Shown: positions 61,201 to 64,000 of the stretch, one piece after another
How positions within the stretch are numbered: the first letter of the stretch is position 1
How the letters are laid out: the number at the start of each line of letters is the position of its first letter
Assembly (NCBI RefSeq): GCF_003590145.2
Contig: NZ_CP060436.1
Coordinates: 2,609,001-2,673,000, forward strand
Source of the DNA: Pseudooceanicola algae
Lineage (GTDB): Bacteria > Pseudomonadota > Alphaproteobacteria > Rhodobacterales > Rhodobacteraceae
DNA: 64,000 nt
Direction: 5' to 3'
Program-made: the position numbers and the translations under genes
The notes under the pieces: model-generated
The model's input: only the letters and a program-made list of their open reading frames with translations
Told to the model about the DNA's origin: nothing
Database searches by the model: none

Positions 61201-62409
61201 TCATCCTTTAACAGAGCCCGCGGTAAGCCCGCGTGTCATGAATCTTTCCAGCCCAAGGAACAGCGCCATGATCGGCACGGTCGCGATCACGGCCCCGGCC
61301 ATCAGGTGCTGGCGCGGGATTTCCGAGGAATTCAGGCTGGCGATCCCCCGTGTCAGGGTGAATTTCGACGGGTCGTCCAGCAGCATGAAGGCCAGCAGGA
61401 ATTCGTTCCAGGCGATCATGAAGACATAGAGCGACACGCTGGCCAGTGCCGGAAGCGACAGCGGCAGGGTGATCTTCCAGATCACCGCAAGGCGCGACAG
61501 GCCATCCATCAGGCCGGCTTCCTCGACCTCGGCCGGCAGGCCGCGGAAATACCCCTGCAGCATGTAGAGCGCCACGGGGATCGTTGTCACCGGATAGATC
61601 AGCACGATGCCGAACAGGGTGTTGCGCAGGCCCAGCATCGAGAACCCGATGTAGATCGGCAGCGCCAGGACGATCATCGGCACCATGTAGATCAGCAGCA
61701 CGGAGCGCGAGAACGTGGACCGCCCCCGGAAGCGCAGCCGTGCCACCGCGTAGGCGCCGGGGATCGAGAAGGCCAGGGTTATGAACACGGTCAGCACCGA
61801 GACATAGAAGCTGGTCCAGAGGTAGCTGCCGAAATTGTACTGGGTCATCAGCTCGTAATAGCTGCGGAACAGGTCCCAGCCCCGCGACAGGTCCAGACTG
61901 AAGTCCAGCGGGTTCTGCAACAGCGCCTGTTGGCTTTTCAGGCTGGTCATCACCATCACGTAGAAGGGGATGATGACAATCGCGGTAAAGAAGACATAGC
62001 CGAAGCCGGTGAGGAAACGGATGATCGCGGCCTCGAACTGATGCCGGGTCAGCGCACCGGAGGGCATGCCGCCCATGATCTTGGCCATCCCCAGCCCCAG
62101 CGACAGCCCGGCCAACAGGATCATCACGACCAGTGGCAGCATCGTCGTTTCACTGACGATGACGGGCAGGCCGATTGCTGTCAGCACCGCTACCAGCACG
62201 ACGGCAAGCGCCACGGTCATCCAGCCGGACCCGAGCCGGGTCGCCGTGCCACCGCAGACAAGCCCGGCGATCAGCAAGCCGATCAGGCCGGGGCGAAAGC
62301 CATCGCCGGTGGCAAAGCTCATCGCGACGGCAACGGTGATGGCGACGATCAGCGACCAGAGCATGCCAAGCAGGGCACCGGTCACGTCGCCGGTTTTCAC
62401 GCTTTGCAT
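61201..62409 (-). CDS. Sugar ABC transporter permease, MalG/AglG-type
   Basis: A 402-residue permease. The C-terminal two thirds is a normal MalG-type unit with six helices and the EAA coupling motif EEAGLMDGLSRLAVIWKITL. The first about 110 residues add roughly four hydrophobic helices (LLGMLWSLIVAITVAVAMSF and following) not found in E. coli MalG. It pairs with the MalF-like gene 34 bases upstream. The extra helices resemble the longer AglG proteins of rhizobia and Rhodobacterales. Confidence 0.92.
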   Translation of the reverse strand: MQSVKTGDVTGALLGMLWSLIVAITVAVAMSFATGDGFRPGLIGLLIAGLVCGGTATRLGSGWMTVALAVVLVAVLTAIGLPVIVSETTMLPLVVMILLAGLSLGLGMAKIMGGMPSGALTRHQFEAAIIRFLTGFGYVFFTAIVIIPFYVMVMTSLKSQQALLQNPLDFSLDLSRGWDLFRSYYELMTQYNFGSYLWTSFYVSVLTVFITLAFSIPGAYAVARLRFRGRSTFSRSVLLIYMVPMIVLALPIYIGFSMLGLRNTLFGIVLIYPVTTIPVALYMLQGYFRGLPAEVEEAGLMDGLSRLAVIWKITLPLSLPALASVSLYVFMIAWNEFLLAFMLLDDPSKFTLTRGIASLNSSEIPRQHLMAGAVIATVPIMALFLGLERFMTRGLTAGSVKG

Positions 62410-62443
62410 GAGCAGGCTCCTTTCGGGGTATTGGACAGGCAGT

Positions 62444-63724
62444 TCACAACCCCTCCTCGCGGCTCATGACGCGGAAGAAGAAGACGCTGAACATCACGAG
62501 GCAGGCAAAGATCACCACGGCCACGGCGGCACCGGCACCGATGTTGGACACCGCAAAGGCCTGTTCATAGACATTCACCGTCAGCACGCGGGTCCCGGCA
62601 TTGCCACCGGTCAGCAGGAAGATGTCGTCGAACTTGTTGAAGGTCCAGATGAAGCGCAGCAGGAACAGGACCGACAGGATCCCCAGAAGCTGCGGCATCG
62701 ACAGGTAGCGGAATTTCTGGAACGGCGAGGCGCCATCCATGTCCGCGGCTTCGTACATGTCGGTGTCGATGCTTTGCATTCGGGCCAGGATGAACAGGAA
62801 GGACAGCGGGAAATATCGCCAGACCTCGAACAGGGTGACCATGACGAGGGCCAGCGGCTTTTCCCCGAAGAAGTTGATCGCCTGATGGGTGACCCCCATG
62901 CGGAGCAGCAGCGCATTGGCCGAGCCCGAGAAGGGATCGAACAATGTCACCCAGGTGAAGGCCACCGCGATGACCGGCGCCACGTAGGGGAAAAGGTAAA
63001 GACCCCGCAGGATGCCCTGCCCCTTGAAGCTGCGATCCAGCAGCATGGCGGCGAACAGCCCGACGATCAGCGCGCCGGCGGTGCCGAAGAAGGTATAGAA
63101 CAGCGTCACGCCCAGGACGCCCCAGAACTCAGAGCCATTGAAGATGCGAGCAAAGTTTTCCAGCGTGAAATCGAAGTTGGTCAGGATGTTGGGCGCCGAT
63201 CCGGTGATGCCGGGTTCGGAGCCTTCGGCGTCCTCTTCCAGCACGTCCGGGTCGCCCGAGCCGGTCACGGGGATCGCGACCGTGCTGCGGAACCCGCCCT
63301 CGATATCCCCGAATTCGCAGGTAATGTCGCGGCCCTCGACAACGCAGGGGGCCTCGGGCTCACCGCGCAGGGACAGGGAGTCGGGCAGTGTATCCGTCAG
63401 GGTCACGCCGGTGATCAGCTGGTCACGAGAAGAATTGCGCAGCCGGTATTCGACCCGCATCTCGTCGCCTTCGCCACGCAGGCTTTCGCGCAGCACCGGT
63501 GCGGGCGGACGCAGGTCCGCAAGGGTCACCGGCTTGAAGGAGATCCAGAAGATCGCCAGCAGCGGCAGGATCACCACAAGCGACACCGCCATGAGCGTCG
63601 GCAGCAGCAATTGCCAGGCCAGACGTGCCTCGCGCCGGGCCAGCGGGCCACGGCCCCTTGGCGGGACCGCTTGTGCCTGGCCTGCGTCGGTCGGGCGAGA
63701 GGGGACAGAGGGGGCGGAGCTCAT
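62444..63724 (-). CDS. Sugar ABC transporter permease, MalF/AglF-type with insert
   Basis: A 426-residue permease. The Pro/Arg-rich cytoplasmic start leads to the first helix (LLLPTLMAVSLVVILPLLAI), then a periplasmic domain at about 85-155, then five further helices with the coupling region YEAADMDGASPFQKFRYLSM. The periplasmic insert contains YRLRNSSRDQLITGVTLTD, TLPDSLSL and TCEFGDIEGGF, the pattern of a DUF11-type beta-sandwich, with two cysteines (C127, C136) that could form a disulfide. An acidic linker (VLEEDAEGSEPG) follows. E. coli MalF also has a large periplasmic loop that contacts the binding protein. Confidence 0.92.
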   Translation of the reverse strand: MSSAPSVPSRPTDAGQAQAVPPRGRGPLARREARLAWQLLLPTLMAVSLVVILPLLAIFWISFKPVTLADLRPPAPVLRESLRGEGDEMRVEYRLRNSSRDQLITGVTLTDTLPDSLSLRGEPEAPCVVEGRDITCEFGDIEGGFRSTVAIPVTGSGDPDVLEEDAEGSEPGITGSAPNILTNFDFTLENFARIFNGSEFWGVLGVTLFYTFFGTAGALIVGLFAAMLLDRSFKGQGILRGLYLFPYVAPVIAVAFTWVTLFDPFSGSANALLLRMGVTHQAINFFGEKPLALVMVTLFEVWRYFPLSFLFILARMQSIDTDMYEAADMDGASPFQKFRYLSMPQLLGILSVLFLLRFIWTFNKFDDIFLLTGGNAGTRVLTVNVYEQAFAVSNIGAGAAVAVVIFACLVMFSVFFFRVMSREEGL

Positions 63725-63752
63725 GCCCCGCCCCCGGAAGTGAAGTGCGTCA

Positions 63753-64000
63753 TTATTGGACCTTGGACAATTCGTCGTTCATTTTGGCAACGGCGTCTTC
63801 TGCAGAGATCGCGCCATCGATATATTCACGCACGTAGCGGTTCACGACCTGGGTGTTGACCATCTTGGAGGCCAGACCCAGCTGGCCGTCCTCGACGCCC
63901 CATCGCTGTGCCACATCAAGACCACCGACGATCTCGTCGATCATGTCGGCAGAGTAGAGATCCCCCAGCGGCGCCTTGCGATCCACACCCACGTCAAGCT
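63753..64000 (-). CDS. Sugar ABC transporter binding protein (C-terminus only)
   Basis: Only the last 82 residues are inside the window; the 5' part lies beyond the right edge. It includes LYSADMIDEIVGGLDVAQRW, KMVNTQVVNRYVREYIDG and the closing helix ISAEDAVAKMNDELSKVQ, typical of the end of family 1 extracellular solute-binding proteins (AglE-like). It lies 28 bases before the MalF-like permease and is the first gene of the transporter operon that can be seen. Confidence 0.85.
   Translation of the reverse strand, partial: LDVGVDRKAPLGDLYSADMIDEIVGGLDVAQRWGVEDGQLGLASKMVNTQVVNRYVREYIDGAISAEDAVAKMNDELSKVQ

Overview
The window is GC-rich and gene-dense, and nearly every recognisable product has its closest familiar relatives in Alphaproteobacteria of the order Rhodobacterales (Rhodobacter/Roseobacter group). 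Clade markers include the FYDLN acid-domain protein, a DUF1523 protein, a CbiZ-type cobalamin salvage operon, an AglEFGK-type sugar transporter, GAAC-N7-GAAC-like LexA and TTAA-N7-TTAA CtrA motifs, and small palindromic elements at gene ends. I see no rRNA, CRISPR array, insertion sequence or prophage. It looks like ordinary chromosome with some accessory islands.

Layout. 0-5.3 kb: a sulfotransferase cut by the window edge, a kexin-like subtilisin with RTX repeats that is probably exported by type I secretion, and an unrecognised 539-residue protein that may be its partner. 5.3-13 kb: signalling. A CheB-CheR-PAS fusion diverges from a single-domain response regulator and a membrane hybrid histidine kinase, followed by a GGDEF-EAL protein with a CtrA-like box upstream. 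13-18.7 kb: a riboswitch-controlled cobalamin uptake and salvage operon (btuB, btuF, btuC, btuD, cbiZ). 18.9-21 kb: copper delivery genes (DUF2946, a YcnI-PCuAC fusion, SCO1/SenC). 21.5-25.5 kb: a 2-oxoglutarate/Fe(II) oxygenase, then an operon of a formate/nitrite-family channel, a PP2C-kinase fusion and an internally deleted cyanase remnant. 26-31 kb: tRNA-Ala, FYDLN protein, YgjP-like metallopeptidase, GntR regulator, a frameshifted DHA2-family MFS exporter and glycerate 2-kinase. 31-37.6 kb: DUF1523 pair, a periplasmic protein, creatinase, P1/DmpA-type peptidase, succinate-semialdehyde dehydrogenase and a GlsB-type membrane protein. 37.7-44.4 kb: lysine/DAP genes dapD and dapE flanking a LOG phosphoribohydrolase, an MFS transporter and a DUF2235 hydrolase, then a GNAT acetyltransferase. 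44.5-53 kb: RNase R, an MltB-type lytic transglycosylase and a four-gene pqiAABC lipid-transport operon. 53-59.7 kb: a membrane protein without a conventional start codon, a C-terminally short DnaE2 polymerase behind a LexA-like box, an HNH nuclease and an FAD-linked 2-hydroxyacid dehydrogenase. 59.9-64 kb: tRNA-Met and an AglK/G/F/E-type ABC sugar importer whose MalF-like permease carries a DUF11-like periplasmic domain.

The least explained items are the RTX-kexin locus with its unknown neighbour, the DUF11-like insertion in the sugar permease, the exact cyanase deletion, the gene-end palindromic repeat family, and the MFS gene broken twice in G/C runs. All functional statements rest on reading motifs by eye; no database search was possible.
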